DNA of 46,426 nt, from positions 1 to 46,426 of the forward strand of contig CAZDBA010000014.1 of NCBI GenBank assembly GCA_964503615.1, given 5' to 3'. The position numbers and the translations under genes are program-made. Shown piece by piece: positions 23,907 to 33,499 of this stretch (its first letter is position 1; each line of letters begins with the position of its first letter). A model generated the notes under the pieces. The model saw nothing but the letters and a program-made list of their open reading frames with translations. It ran no database searches and was not told where the DNA came from. Source of the DNA: CAZDBA01 sp964503615 (GTDB taxonomy: Bacteria; Planctomycetota; Planctomycetia; Pirellulales; Pirellulaceae).

Positions 23907-26122
23907 TCACTCTTTCAAATCGTAGTTTTTAACAAAGTCCAAGACGCGAGGACCATAGCGATTAATTTGGTCTTTGTTGGCGACAATCCACGTTAAATCA
24001 TCGTCGTCCAAAAAACTAAGTGTGATTGTTAGCTGGCGTTTCTCTCGTACCGTAACCAGCGACACAGATTTTTCATCCACACCGATCGCAAAACAATCGA
24101 ATTCCTGCCTGCCAGTTTTGGTGCCAAAGGTACGTCGGTAGGTTTGCACCGCAATTCGTGCTTGAGCGATTTTCTGTTCGCGCGATTGTGATTCTGGCTC
24201 AGGCTGAGGCTGAGCTTTAGGCGGTTTGCTGATTGGTTTCTCAACAATCGGGTCAGCATCGCTCAGCAGAGTAGGCTCTTTGGTGACCAGCTCTTTGGTG
24301 ACCGGCTCTTTGATGACCGGCTCCTTGATGACCGGCTCCTTGATGACCGGCTCNNNNNNNNNNNNNNNNNNNNNNNNNNNNNNNNNNNNNNNNNNNNNNN
24401 NNNNNNNNNNNNNNNNNNNNNNNNNNNNNNNNNNNNNNNNNNNNNNNNNNNNNTGACCGGCTCTTTGATGACCGGCTCCTTGATGACCGGCTCCTTGATG
24501 ACCGGCTCTTTTCGCACAATAACAGGAGTGCTGACTATCTCCTCACGATTCGGACGAAGTGGACTGGTCTTCGGGCGAATTCGTTCGACGGGCTTTTCGA
24601 ATTCAGCTCCCTCCAATGCATCCTTAAAGCTCAAAATATTGTTGGGCAGTTTTGCAAATGACGGTACATTGCACGAAAGACAGTGCAACGAGCCCTCCAG
24701 CTTGCCCATTGTCGAAAAGTTGATCGTGTCGACATGGTGGTTGGGTAACAAACGTTTGTAAACGCGTATCGCCTGTTCTTGATAGCCTCGTGGATCGGAA
24801 TCCAATATCGGTATCAAAACGATACGATCAGTCAAAATCACATTTGTGTAGGGACTCCAATGCTTGCCCCGACGAGGAGGAACTTGTATCCGCTCGACCC
24901 GTAATGGCTTTCCGTTGACTTTGAGTTTTGCCAGTCTGGCCGCGTTGGCATCCAGGATTTGCGCATTGCGAGGATCGTTGCGAGGATCGAGCTTTGCCAT
25001 CAAAAACAAGTCTGAGGCCAAAAAAGTCCCGAACATGTCGACGTGACGAGTCGATTCGTTTTCCAGAGGTTGTAGTACTGCCAACTCTTTAATGTTGCAA
25101 AATTTTTGAAACTGCTGCTTGATAAATTCGCGGCCTTCGTTGATCGCGCTACTACCCGAGGCACCCAAATTGACATGGTTATCGCGAAAAATTTGCGAGG
25201 TGGTGATCGAAAGCCCGTTTCCGTTACTGAGCAAGTTGCCGCCTTGCAAAGTCCAAGGAACGTGATTGAATTCGGTCCCGGAAAATTTAGACCAATCTTC
25301 AGGCAGAGCATCATCTTGAGGGCGCATGCCGTCGTAGTAGAAATCAACGGCCACGGCTGATCCGTCCTGGTTCTCAGCGAATTGAGGGCCAAAATCACGT
25401 AGCCAAATCGTGTCCAACTCGTTGTGCATAAAATGAAGGTGCGGATAATCGACACCGTCTTTTGCCAAAGCCTTAATCACTTCGACGATTTGAGTTTTGT
25501 CGTCGTACATATTCTTACTGTTGAACAGCACGATTAAATTTGCATGTCCGCGGGTCTTCTCGACAATCTGCTTGAAAACGCCAAAATGATGGGGTTGCCA
25601 GTCACTGACGCTTAACACAATCGCTCGCTGTTTCTCAAACTCTCCAACCAACCGAGGATAAAGGCTTTTGTTTTCTCCCGCGCTACGGATTTCTGCCTGA
25701 CGTTTCTCCGCTCGTATTTGACGTTGCCGATCTCGCTCAGCCGACTCGCGTTTTTGTTCCGCTGTAAACGGAGTTATCGTAACCATCGAACCCGGTGGAA
25801 GATCATCGAATCCGAGTTGAGATGCGGGAAGAGTTCGTTTTTGCGATGGCTGGAAGTTCGTCGGCAATTGATTTGGCACACCTTGGCTTGGAGCAGTGGG
25901 CGCCTGGTTGATGATCACTTGGCGGGGTGGTTGATACTGGCCCGGATAACTCTGTTGACGGTATTGCTGAAACCGATTTTGATAAGGATTAAACTGGGGT
26001 CGATTGGGAACGTAGTAACGATTGGGAGATCCGAAATATCGTTGACCTTGAACTTGAGAAGGCCCAAAACAAAACAGAATCAGTATCAGTAAGGCAAGAA
26101 GCCAGCGGGTAGACTTTGGCAT
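23907..26122 (-). CDS. Secreted peptidylarginine/agmatine-deiminase-like protein with KEPVI repeats and SHD1-like C-terminus (interrupted by gap)
   Basis: Guanidino-group hydrolase of the PPAD/agmatine deiminase family. From ATG 26122 there is a signal peptide (WLLALLILILFCFG, ending QVQG), then a Pro/Gln/Tyr-rich stretch to about residue 90. The deiminase domain (about 150-490) shows IWLRDFGP with Asp near 243, QGGNLL, RHVDMFG with His near 360, and the catalytic cysteine in SLHCLSCNVP near 481. After that, KEPVI 5-residue repeats run into the 100-N gap and out again. The remaining C-terminus (23907-24149) looks like an SLA1-homology SHD1 domain. An apparent frame change across the gap arises because 100 is not a multiple of three. 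An upstream TTG at 26173 is less likely. Substrate (protein arginine or agmatine) is undecided. Confidence 0.8.
24283..24512. repeat. 15-base tandem repeats encoding KEPVI, broken by an assembly gap
   Basis: Units of TTGATGACCGGCTCC and close variants repeat on both sides of the 100-N gap (24354-24453). On the minus strand they encode Lys-Glu-Pro-Val-Ile. Copy number is unknown because the assembly collapsed here; units at the low-coordinate end have drifted to KEPVT and KELVT. Confidence 0.9.
24354..24453. other. Assembly gap of 100 N inside the tandem repeat
   Basis: A placeholder run of 100 N flanked by the same 15-base repeat on both sides, so the assembler probably failed on the repeat array. 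Confidence 0.98.
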
Positions 26123-26538
26123 TTGGCAAAAACGAAGCTTGGAAGGAACAAGGGTGGTATCGGCAACCGGCAAGTAGTGATTTTAAGTTGCACCACAAAA
26201 ATCAGTTTCGAACGACATTAAGCGCGATAAACTCGACTTGAAAAACACATTCAAAACAACTGTAAGTAATCCGCGCGAAGTTGTACTTATGATGCAACTA
26301 TTTTTGCTAAATTCAATCCTACAAAACTCAAATTCGGCGAATACACTCGCCAAAACCTTTAAGCGCATTGGCATCCCAAGCTGGGGACACCTGAAACTCG
26401 GGAGAAACCGAATAGAAATGGGAAGGAAGCACTTTTCCTGATCGCAATGGTGAAACAACCAACTGTCCTGCAAAAGAGCTTGAGGCTTAGCAAGTCGCAA
26501 AAACTTGAAGGGACACCTGATTTTTTTGGGTTTCCAGC
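26123..26538. other. 416-base intergenic region, nothing recognised
   Basis: Between the deiminase-like gene start and the E2 stop, both on the minus strand. Open frames here look like noise. No hairpin terminator, RNA gene or repeat was seen; it should hold the deiminase promoter. Confidence 0.5.
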
Positions 26539-27708
26539 TCAGGGTTGGTAGCCCTCAATTTCTTTTCTAATATCGGACATAAAATTCGCAGCACCCACAC
26601 CATTGGCCACACGATGGTCAAAACTGAGTGTCGCCATCACAGTTGTTCGGAATTTGAAACTGTCGCCATCGGGAACTGGCAACGAATAAGTTTGCCCAAT
26701 AGCCAAAGTTGCAACCGCAGGCGAGACAACCGCAGGTATCCCCATTCGCATGCCCGCTTTGCCAATGTTGGAAATAGTGATCGTTGTTGCACCGTCCGCT
26801 TGGTCGTTTCCTTCACGCGCTAATTTGATTTGCTGGTACAACGTTTCGAAAAAAGTCGCCGCGTCCATCTTGTCCGCTTCTGGCACCACGGCCGTAACCA
26901 TTTCATCACCTGGCAGCGCAACCGCTACTCCCAAATTCACGTGGTGAAAAACTTTTAGTGATTTCCCATCAGCTGAAAGTGCGCTGCGGAATTTTTCATG
27001 CTTGGCAATCGCTTTCACGATACACCAGCAAGCCATACCAAAACCGGTCGGGCCGCCTCCTGCCTCCTTGACCTGCACCCGCGCCGCAGCAATCGCGGTC
27101 CAATCGATTTCGTTCATCAACGTGACCGGCACGCAAACTTGAGTACCGCGAGCCAAGCGGTAATTCAAAGTGATTTGCGATTTCGGAAGAGGTTGCAATT
27201 CGTACTGGTCGCTACCCACTTCATCGCCAGTGCTCACTAAATAAGCGTCCACATCCGCAGGCATCAGCTTGCTGCCCGTCGCCGGAATCTGGTCAGCAAC
27301 CTCCAACAACCCTTTGTCTTTTAAATACTTGCGAGTCTTCGGGGGAATCAAAACCTTTCCGCTTCGTACGGGTTTAGCTTTGCCAGAAGTAGTCTCACTA
27401 CCGGAAGCAGGTGTTGCGGATTCGGTATCGGCGGGTCCGTGACCGACGGGCATTTCTTTGACGCCTTCGGCAACCTCGATCCGACCAATTTCGGAACCGA
27501 TCTCCAGTACGACTCCCGATTCAACGGTCCACTCAACGATCGTGCCGTCATAAGGACACTCAACATCGGTGGTCGCTTTGTCCGTCTCCATCACATAGAT
27601 CGGTTCATCACGCTTAACCTTGTCCCCGGGCTTTTTCAGAAAATCTTGCAAGAGCGCCTCTTGCAGACCTTCACCTAACTGTGGAATTCGGATTGATATA
27701 ATAGGCAT
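26539..27708 (-). CDS. Dihydrolipoyl acyltransferase (E2) of a 2-oxoacid dehydrogenase complex
   Basis: E2 moves the acyl group from E1 to CoA through its lipoyl arm. The 389-residue product has a lipoyl domain at residues 1-80 with the lipoylated lysine in ETDKATTDVE near 44. A short, divergent E1/E3-binding segment lies near 120-160 (IPPKTRKYLKDKG). The acyltransferase core runs from about 165 to the end, with LSFDHRVANGVGAANF near the C-terminus. The usual DHRxxDG active-site motif reads HRVANG here, Asn in place of Asp. It starts five bases after the E1 stop, so they form an operon. Which oxoacid (pyruvate, branched-chain, acetoin-like) is unclear. No E3 gene is adjacent. Confidence 0.88.
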   Translation of the reverse strand: MPIISIRIPQLGEGLQEALLQDFLKKPGDKVKRDEPIYVMETDKATTDVECPYDGTIVEWTVESGVVLEIGSEIGRIEVAEGVKEMPVGHGPADTESATPASGSETTSGKAKPVRSGKVLIPPKTRKYLKDKGLLEVADQIPATGSKLMPADVDAYLVSTGDEVGSDQYELQPLPKSQITLNYRLARGTQVCVPVTLMNEIDWTAIAAARVQVKEAGGGPTGFGMACWCIVKAIAKHEKFRSALSADGKSLKVFHHVNLGVAVALPGDEMVTAVVPEADKMDAATFFETLYQQIKLAREGNDQADGATTITISNIGKAGMRMGIPAVVSPAVATLAIGQTYSLPVPDGDSFKFRTTVMATLSFDHRVANGVGAANFMSDIRKEIEGYQP

Positions 27709-27713
27709 CGTTT

Positions 27714-29693
27714 CTAGTCCTCCATGGTCAAACGGATCGCATCCACTACTTGTTGAACATCAGGCAACGCTGCATATTCGTAGATCGGGTTGTAGCCAAT
27801 GTGCACATCGGGCTTGGACACCAACTGAGGGGCACTGACAAAATAGCAAAAGCTCTCTGGATTTCCGGTAATTTCCTGAATAACCATTTGGCCTACGCTA
27901 CAAGCTTGCCCGTCTTCCTGAACCACAACCAACCGTCCGGTCTTTTCGACTGACTCAAGAACCGTGTCTTGATCCCACGGCACGATCGACCTGAGATCGA
28001 TCAGTTCAACAGAAACTTCGTCCTCGATCTTGTTAGCAGCCAATTGAGCAAGTTCGACGCAGTTGCCCCATGCCACAACCGTAACGTCTTCGCCTTCCTG
28101 CCGGATACGTGCTTCGCCGAAACCAACTGGAGGCACCTCCTTGGGCACGTCCATCTGCTGGCGAAACATGTGCTTGGGAATCATAAAAATCGTTGGGTCA
28201 TCCGCAGCCATCGAGGTCCACATCAATGCTGCAGCATCCTCTGGCGTGCTGGGCGCGACGACTCTCAAGCCCGGTGTATGACTGAACAGCGCTTCATTGG
28301 ACTGTGAATGCCAGATCGAGCCACCGGGCAAATATGCTCCGAAGGGTGTGTAAAAAACAATGGGGCAAGTCCAATCACCAAAGGTACGCCAACGCATCGT
28401 ACTCAGGTTTTGGCTGACTTGATTCCACGCAGGTCCCACAAAGTCAACAAACTGAAACTCGAACACGGGGCGTTTTCCGTAGCATGCCATCCCGATCCCG
28501 ACACCCGCAATGGTCGCTTCTGCCAAGGGTGAGTTAAAAACTTGCTCAGGAAACTCGTCTGACAAATCAGCTGTCAGCCCGAACACTCCACCTTTGGGGG
28601 CTTCAATATCTTCGCCAAAGAACACATGGTCCTTGTTACTCGCCAAAGCCTTTTTGAATACATGATTCAATGCGTCCACAATACGCCACTTCCGTCCACC
28701 TTCCAGCGGTGGAGCCGTTGGAACCGGCGGATCGGCAAAGTTGTGAAGCATCACCTCTTCGGCAATCGGATCTGGCTCCTTCTCCGCAGCGATATACTCC
28801 TCATCGACCTGTTTGTTGATCGAAGCTTTGGTTGATTCCCAATCTGATTCCGTGAGCTCCCCGGAAGCGATTAGCTCTTTAGTAAGCACTAGAATCGGAT
28901 CGCGATCCGTCATTTCGTCAATTTCATTTTGAGGTCGGTAGACGCGATGATCGTCGCTGCTGGTGTGACTACAAAGTCGATCCAGTTCGCAGACCATGAT
29001 CGTCGGACCGCCGCCCGAGCGAGCTCGTTCAATCGCCGGCGCGCTAGCCTCAAAAACTCGATCCGGATGCCGTGCGTCAACATGAACGAGATTAATATCA
29101 TCGCCAAACACGCCCAACTTGAAAGGATTGAATTTTTCCGTGTTGGTACTAATGCCGTAGTTATTATCTTCAACAATCAAAACAATCGGCAATTGTCTTT
29201 CGACAGCGAATGCGACCGCTTCGTAAAACTCACCTTGTCGGCTGGCTGCATCGCCTACCGTTGCCACAACAACGTTGTTCTTCCCATCCAATTGCATCGC
29301 CCACGCAACCCCGCAAGCAGGCAAGGCGTTCGCGCCTGTAGGAGTCGGAACACTCCAAATGTTCCTCTTGCGATCGGAATAGTGACCGGGCATCTGTCTC
29401 CCGCCACTGGAACTTGTACGCTTCGCAAAGTAAGCGGTAGCGAGTTCAGCATTGGTCACCCCTCGTGCCAAAACCATCGCTCGGTCACGGTAGTAAGGAA
29501 AAAGGTAGTCGTCATTTTCCATCAACTGAGCGATGACACCCATCGCCTCATGGCCCATCCCAGCGACTTGGAACCAGCCTTTACTTTGCCGATGAAGCAC
29601 CCCCTCACGTCGATCACCTTCGCGGCTGAGGTACATGAGCTTTAGCAGGTCAAGTCGGCTATACTTCAATTGAGCTTGTTCGGTCATTTGCAT
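27714..29693 (-). CDS. Fused E1 alpha-beta subunit of a thiamine-diphosphate 2-oxoacid dehydrogenase
   Basis: Decarboxylates a 2-oxoacid and acylates the lipoyl arm of E2. The alpha part occupies about residues 1-320: GMGHEAMGV, the thiamine-diphosphate motif GDAASRQGEFYEA ending in EDNNYGIST, and HTSSDDHRVYR. A Pro/acidic linker follows near 315-330. The beta part occupies about 335-659: FFGEDIEAPKGGVFG, FNSPLAEATIAGVGIGMA, FEFQFVDFV, and a transketolase C-terminal domain (VELIDLRSIVPWDQDTVLESV). Fusion of two normally separate subunits is the striking feature; such fusions exist in Bacteroidetes and planctomycetes. ATG 29687 is an alternative start. The E2 gene follows at once. Substrate, most likely branched-chain oxoacids, is inferred. 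Confidence 0.9.
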   Translation of the reverse strand: MQMTEQAQLKYSRLDLLKLMYLSREGDRREGVLHRQSKGWFQVAGMGHEAMGVIAQLMENDDYLFPYYRDRAMVLARGVTNAELATAYFAKRTSSSGGRQMPGHYSDRKRNIWSVPTPTGANALPACGVAWAMQLDGKNNVVVATVGDAASRQGEFYEAVAFAVERQLPIVLIVEDNNYGISTNTEKFNPFKLGVFGDDINLVHVDARHPDRVFEASAPAIERARSGGGPTIMVCELDRLCSHTSSDDHRVYRPQNEIDEMTDRDPILVLTKELIASGELTESDWESTKASINKQVDEEYIAAEKEPDPIAEEVMLHNFADPPVPTAPPLEGGRKWRIVDALNHVFKKALASNKDHVFFGEDIEAPKGGVFGLTADLSDEFPEQVFNSPLAEATIAGVGIGMACYGKRPVFEFQFVDFVGPAWNQVSQNLSTMRWRTFGDWTCPIVFYTPFGAYLPGGSIWHSQSNEALFSHTPGLRVVAPSTPEDAAALMWTSMAADDPTIFMIPKHMFRQQMDVPKEVPPVGFGEARIRQEGEDVTVVAWGNCVELAQLAANKIEDEVSVELIDLRSIVPWDQDTVLESVEKTGRLVVVQEDGQACSVGQMVIQEITGNPESFCYFVSAPQLVSKPDVHIGYNPIYEYAALPDVQQVVDAIRLTMED

Positions 29694-30114
29694 TTTGAGA
29701 CTGTTAAAAACGACACAGCTTTTTGTGGCGCTGTCAGGAAAAGAACTTGTGAAAAAACAGAGCAGATTTGCACGGTAAAGAGACTAGCTTTCACGTCGGC
29801 ATAACATGCCAAACTCGACCGGTTTACCTCAATCTGCGAATACGCGAATCTTATCGTTTCTTGCCCCATTCCCGCAAGGTAGGCATCTCAAGCCTATTTT
29901 TGGTCAAAGCCTACGAGGGCATACCCCAACTTCACGGTTGATTTCGATCCCGTAGATTTGCCTACGTATCAAAATGTGAAAACCTCGCAACATCAAACCC
30001 CTAGTTATCCCTACCTGAAAAATGTTTTGGAAAGTCCGTGACGCCGCCATGACTTATTTGATAGATTGTCAGAACAATCACGCAGCAGAACCCAACTCAA
30101 TCCAGGAGAAATCT
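29694..30114. other. 421-base region between divergent genes, promoters only
   Basis: Lies between the E1 start (minus) and the M28 peptidase start (plus), so it must hold both promoters. A weak hairpin TAGGC/GCCTA with a following T-rich stretch occurs at 29880-29901. I see no gene or RNA. Confidence 0.45.
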
Positions 30115-32049
30115 GTGACGAACAGAAACGTCAGCAACTCGAGGCAATCACCCCACAGTATCAAATTCGGTCTGGCATTTTCGCTATGCCTAGTGAGCCT
30201 GATCAATGTTAACTCGTTACGTGCTCAATCCGATAGCGACGCGGAAGCGCTGGAAAGAGTCACTCAACATATCAGGTATCTCGCTTCTGATGAACTTGGC
30301 GGACGCCAACCAGGTACACCGGGTATGGAACTTGCCGAAAAATATATTTTGGACGAGTACAAAAAAATCGGGCTCAAACCATTCAGCGAAGAAACGGGCT
30401 TCGTTCAACCGTTTGGAGTCGGCAAAACTCGCAAGCTGGATAAAGAAGGAACTTCACTGGTTTTAAATGGTCCCGATGGCATGACCATGGAATTGGAACT
30501 GGACGAGCAGTTCAGGCCACAAACTAGCCGTGAGGATTTTGATGTAACCGGTTCACTCGTATTTGTCGGATATGGAATCAAAGCAACCGAGCACAACTAC
30601 AACGAATACGAAGACGTCGACCTGGAGGGAAAGATTGTCGTAATGATTCGCATGGAGCCACAACAGGACGATGAGGATAGCGTTTTTGATGGCACCGAGA
30701 ACTCACGATACGCGTACATTCGCACGAAAGCCAACGCCATGCGACGAGCTGGCGCCGCCGGAATTCTGATGGTTAACGATTCGCGCTCCGCTCCGAATGC
30801 AGAACAAGACGAACTTCCCGCTAGTGACCTATTCGGTAACCAGAGAGTTCCTTTTGCAGCGATTAATCGTGCAGTACTGGATAAGGTACTTACCGCAACA
30901 CCGCTGCTGAAAGGGGACGGAACCAAGTTCTCAACTCTTGCTGAGGCAGAAGCAGACATCGATCGAAACCTGGAACCGCTGTCTCAGGACATTAAAGGCT
31001 GGACCTGTGATCTCAAAGCCGGTTATTCCGAAAACGAAACGATCGCCAATAACCTGATCGGTGTCATCGAAGGAGAAGGGCCGCTTAAGGACGAAGTAAT
31101 TATTCTGGGTGGACACCACGATCACCTCGGCATGGGCTCCTATGGTTCCCGATCCAATCGGCGCGAAATTCACAACGGCGCCGACGACAATGCGACCGGA
31201 ACCGCGGGCGTAATGGAACTTGCAAGACGTTTTGCTGCCAGAGACACTCCGCCCAAACGAACCATGGTCTTTATCTGCTTTAGCGCCGAAGAAATGGGGC
31301 TATTGGGTGCACAACATTATTGCAAAAACCCCGTTTATCCTCTGGAATCAACCGCCGCCATGATCAACTACGACATGATAGGCTGGTTGCGCAACAAGAA
31401 ACTGACGGTCTTCAACTGGAATTCCTCAGCCGCATTTGGGCCTGTTCTAAAGTCGGCTAATAAGGGCTTCGATTTGAATTTGGATCTTCCCCCCAACGGA
31501 TTTGGAGGAAGCGACCATCTACCATTCTTTCAACGGGACGTTCCAGTCATGTTCATCCACACAGGACTGACCGACACCTACCACACTCCCGAAGACGATT
31601 TTGAAACGATAGATTGCGCGGGTGCGTTGCAAGTCATTAACTATACAGAGGCAGTTCTGGACGGGCTGGTCAATCTCGAAGCGGCTCCTCAGTTCGCCGA
31701 CAGAGATGAGCGGGTCGAAATCAATAAAGCGATGGCCGAAGACTCAACCGAAGAGGAAGCAACACCTACTACACCTGCTCGAGTTCGTATTGGCGTCAAG
31801 TGGGACGACGATTGGGACGACGAAATGGAAGAAGAGATTGGTGTTCGAGTCGAAGCCCTGATGGACGATTCGATAGCCGCCGCTGCCGGTTTCCAGGAAG
31901 GTGACATTTGCACCGAATTCGCTGGCGAAGCGGTAACGACTCGTCGACAAATCGTAATGGCCGTTCGACGCAAGACAGGCAAGAAAGTCACAGTCAAACT
32001 GCTACGAGACGAAGAAGAGCTCGAAATCGATTTGATGTTGGCAAATTAG
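30115..32049 (+). CDS. Secreted M28-family zinc peptidase with PA-like and PDZ domains
   Basis: Aminopeptidase-type metallopeptidase acting outside the cytoplasm. I choose GTG 30115, seven bases after AGGAGA; it gives a clean signal peptide (IKFGLAFSLCLVSLINV, ending LRAQ), while the ATG at 30022 would put about 31 odd residues in front. A PA-like insert lies roughly at residues 125-250. The zinc site is complete: GGHHDHLG, NGADDNATG, SAEEMGLLG, INYDMIG and TYHTPEDD, all near residues 340-510. After an acidic linker (WDDDWDDEMEEE), the last 70 residues form a PDZ domain (AAAAGFQEGDICTEFAGEAV). A strong terminator follows at 32082. Confidence 0.92.
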   Translation: MTNRNVSNSRQSPHSIKFGLAFSLCLVSLINVNSLRAQSDSDAEALERVTQHIRYLASDELGGRQPGTPGMELAEKYILDEYKKIGLKPFSEETGFVQPFGVGKTRKLDKEGTSLVLNGPDGMTMELELDEQFRPQTSREDFDVTGSLVFVGYGIKATEHNYNEYEDVDLEGKIVVMIRMEPQQDDEDSVFDGTENSRYAYIRTKANAMRRAGAAGILMVNDSRSAPNAEQDELPASDLFGNQRVPFAAINRAVLDKVLTATPLLKGDGTKFSTLAEAEADIDRNLEPLSQDIKGWTCDLKAGYSENETIANNLIGVIEGEGPLKDEVIILGGHHDHLGMGSYGSRSNRREIHNGADDNATGTAGVMELARRFAARDTPPKRTMVFICFSAEEMGLLGAQHYCKNPVYPLESTAAMINYDMIGWLRNKKLTVFNWNSSAAFGPVLKSANKGFDLNLDLPPNGFGGSDHLPFFQRDVPVMFIHTGLTDTYHTPEDDFETIDCAGALQVINYTEAVLDGLVNLEAAPQFADRDERVEINKAMAEDSTEEEATPTTPARVRIGVKWDDDWDDEMEEEIGVRVEALMDDSIAAAAGFQEGDICTEFAGEAVTTRRQIVMAVRRKTGKKVTVKLLRDEEELEIDLMLAN

Positions 32050-32081
32050 TTTCCACGGGAACCACAACTCAAGATAACCAG

Positions 32082-32120
32082 ACGCCGGCAGGTATTTTAA
32101 AATTCCTGCCGGCGTTTTTT
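32082..32120 (+). terminator. Rho-independent terminator of the M28 peptidase gene
   Basis: A perfect 11-base-pair stem (ACGCCGGCAGG, 32082-32092, with CCTGCCGGCGT, 32105-32115) has a 12-base loop. The last stem base begins a run of six T (32115-32120). It lies 32 bases after the stop codon. Confidence 0.95.
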
Positions 32121-32154
32121 AATGACTCAAACCCACAGTCGGCTATAGGTCGCC

Positions 32155-32176
32155 TTTCGCTCCGCTTGGAGCGAAA
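32155..32176. repeat. Short hairpin repeat
   Basis: TTTCGCTCC and GGAGCGAAA form a 9-base-pair stem around GCTT. It is next to the 21-base inverted repeat; both look like dispersed intergenic elements. Confidence 0.5.
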
Positions 32177-32188
32177 AGTGCAAAGAGT

Positions 32189-32240
32189 AACCCGACGCGT
32201 TAGCGAGGAACGTCGATGATCCTCGCTAACACGTCGGGTT
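32189..32240. repeat. Inverted pair of a 21-base dispersed repeat
   Basis: Left arm (32189-32209) and right arm (32220-32240) are inverted copies with one mismatch, separated by ten bases. A third, single copy lies at 16584-16604. The motif (CCCGACGCGTTAGCGAGG) resembles repeats I recall as frequent in Rhodopirellula-like genomes. Confidence 0.75.
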
Positions 32241-32298
32241 TCCAATAAAATGTCAGCCTCCGCAAAAGATGCGTAGCAATCCCAACAGGCCCCATGCA

Positions 32299-33438
32299 AT
32301 GACAAAAGAGCTTTTTGATCAAATCATTGAGAATCCCGCTGACATGGATTCTCGACTGGTCTATGCCGACTGGTTAACAGAAAACGGGGAGCCCAGAGGC
32401 CAGTTAATTCATGTTCAGTACGAACTGACGCAATCGCCATCCCCAAAGCGCCAACGACTTTTGAACTTGAAGGAGAAGGGACTGCTGAGGTTAGTCAGTG
32501 CCAAAGATGAAGTTCCTAATCAACTACGCGATCCAAAGTACCGAAATGGGTTTATCGAAAGGGGACGGATCTTTCTCGCCGATTACCTCGAAAAAGGGGA
32601 GGAGCTATGCAAAAAGTTCCCTTTGCGCTCCCTTCGCCTTCAAATCCACGACGATGAAAAGCTACGAGAAATCAAATCCTGTCCAGCGTTTAAAAACATC
32701 GAGGAGATCGAATATTGGCCCTACGACCATTCGGTTGAGAACAGCCATCTCAGGCTGATTGCGAACTGTCCTCACCTCAGCAATTTGAAATCACTCCACT
32801 TTATCGGGCACGAAGATTTTACTTTGAGTGGCGTGAAGGCGCTTGCAAATTCGGAGTTCACTACCGATTTCATATCGTTTGTATCTAAAAAATGGGATGA
32901 TGCTTGCACAAAAGTGATCTGTGAATCCTCCAACTTCAGGAATCTGCAAAGGCTAAGCATAGGAGGAGGCACTAAGAGCTGTGTTCATTTGCCCGATTCC
33001 GAATTTCGTAATAAGCTGCGAGAGCTTTCCTTAGGTTATATTGGTGACAAAGGAGTTGAATCATTGTTTCGGTCGGAAAAGCCGTTTGAGCAACTTCGGA
33101 CATTGCGACTTTCAAATTGCAATTTAAGCACCGAGGCGGTCAGGATCTTAACCACGCAAAGCCACCTTCTACCGAACTTAAAAGAACTGGCGGTGGATCA
33201 AAATTCAATCAAGGATAAAGGGGCAGAACTACTTGCCGAATCTCCGTTTCTGTCACAACTGGATGTTGTTAACCTGCAAAACTGTGGTCTCAAACTCCCC
33301 GGCGTTTTGGCGCTGGCCGAATCTGCGACCCGAAACAAAGAGACTCGAATTGAATTGAGCGGCAACAAGATTCCGGGCGAAGAAAAGGCCGAATTGATTT
33401 CCAGGCACCCGGAATTCGAACAGACATTTCGCGAATAA
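32299..33438 (+). CDS. TIGR02996-domain protein with leucine-rich repeats
   Basis: Planctomycete-type protein of unknown function. The N-terminal 45 residues fit the repeat-companion domain TIGR02996 (FDQIIENPADMDSRLVYADWL, then NGEPRGQLIHVQYEL, split by the family), which occurs with LRR or other repeats. Residues about 130-370 hold irregular leucine-rich repeats (LRTLRLSNCNLS, LKELAVDQNSIKDKG, LDVVNLQNCGLK). No export signal is seen, so it is probably cytosolic. ATG 32299 places the companion domain at the very start; ATG 32269 would add ten residues. It is a likely protein-protein interaction module; partners unknown. Confidence 0.8.
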   Translation: MTKELFDQIIENPADMDSRLVYADWLTENGEPRGQLIHVQYELTQSPSPKRQRLLNLKEKGLLRLVSAKDEVPNQLRDPKYRNGFIERGRIFLADYLEKGEELCKKFPLRSLRLQIHDDEKLREIKSCPAFKNIEEIEYWPYDHSVENSHLRLIANCPHLSNLKSLHFIGHEDFTLSGVKALANSEFTTDFISFVSKKWDDACTKVICESSNFRNLQRLSIGGGTKSCVHLPDSEFRNKLRELSLGYIGDKGVESLFRSEKPFEQLRTLRLSNCNLSTEAVRILTTQSHLLPNLKELAVDQNSIKDKGAELLAESPFLSQLDVVNLQNCGLKLPGVLALAESATRNKETRIELSGNKIPGEEKAELISRHPEFEQTFRE

Positions 33439-33499
33439 GTATCCGCGATTTTATCTCATCAACTAGCTGAACTATTTCGACCTATCGTTGGAAAAACTA

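Noticed and set aside
23907..24149. Separate 80-residue minus-strand gene
   Set aside because: The frame runs on upstream through KEPVI repeats to the gap; its apparent start is only an internal GTG. It is the C-terminus of the deiminase-like protein.
24263..24353. Ser/Arg-rich protein end after the N gap
   Set aside because: It arises from reading the KEPVI repeats in the wrong frame because the 100-N placeholder is not a multiple of three.
28929..29645. 238-codon plus-strand frame opposite the E1 gene
   Set aside because: It is fully antisense to conserved E1 alpha sequence, with no recognisable domain.
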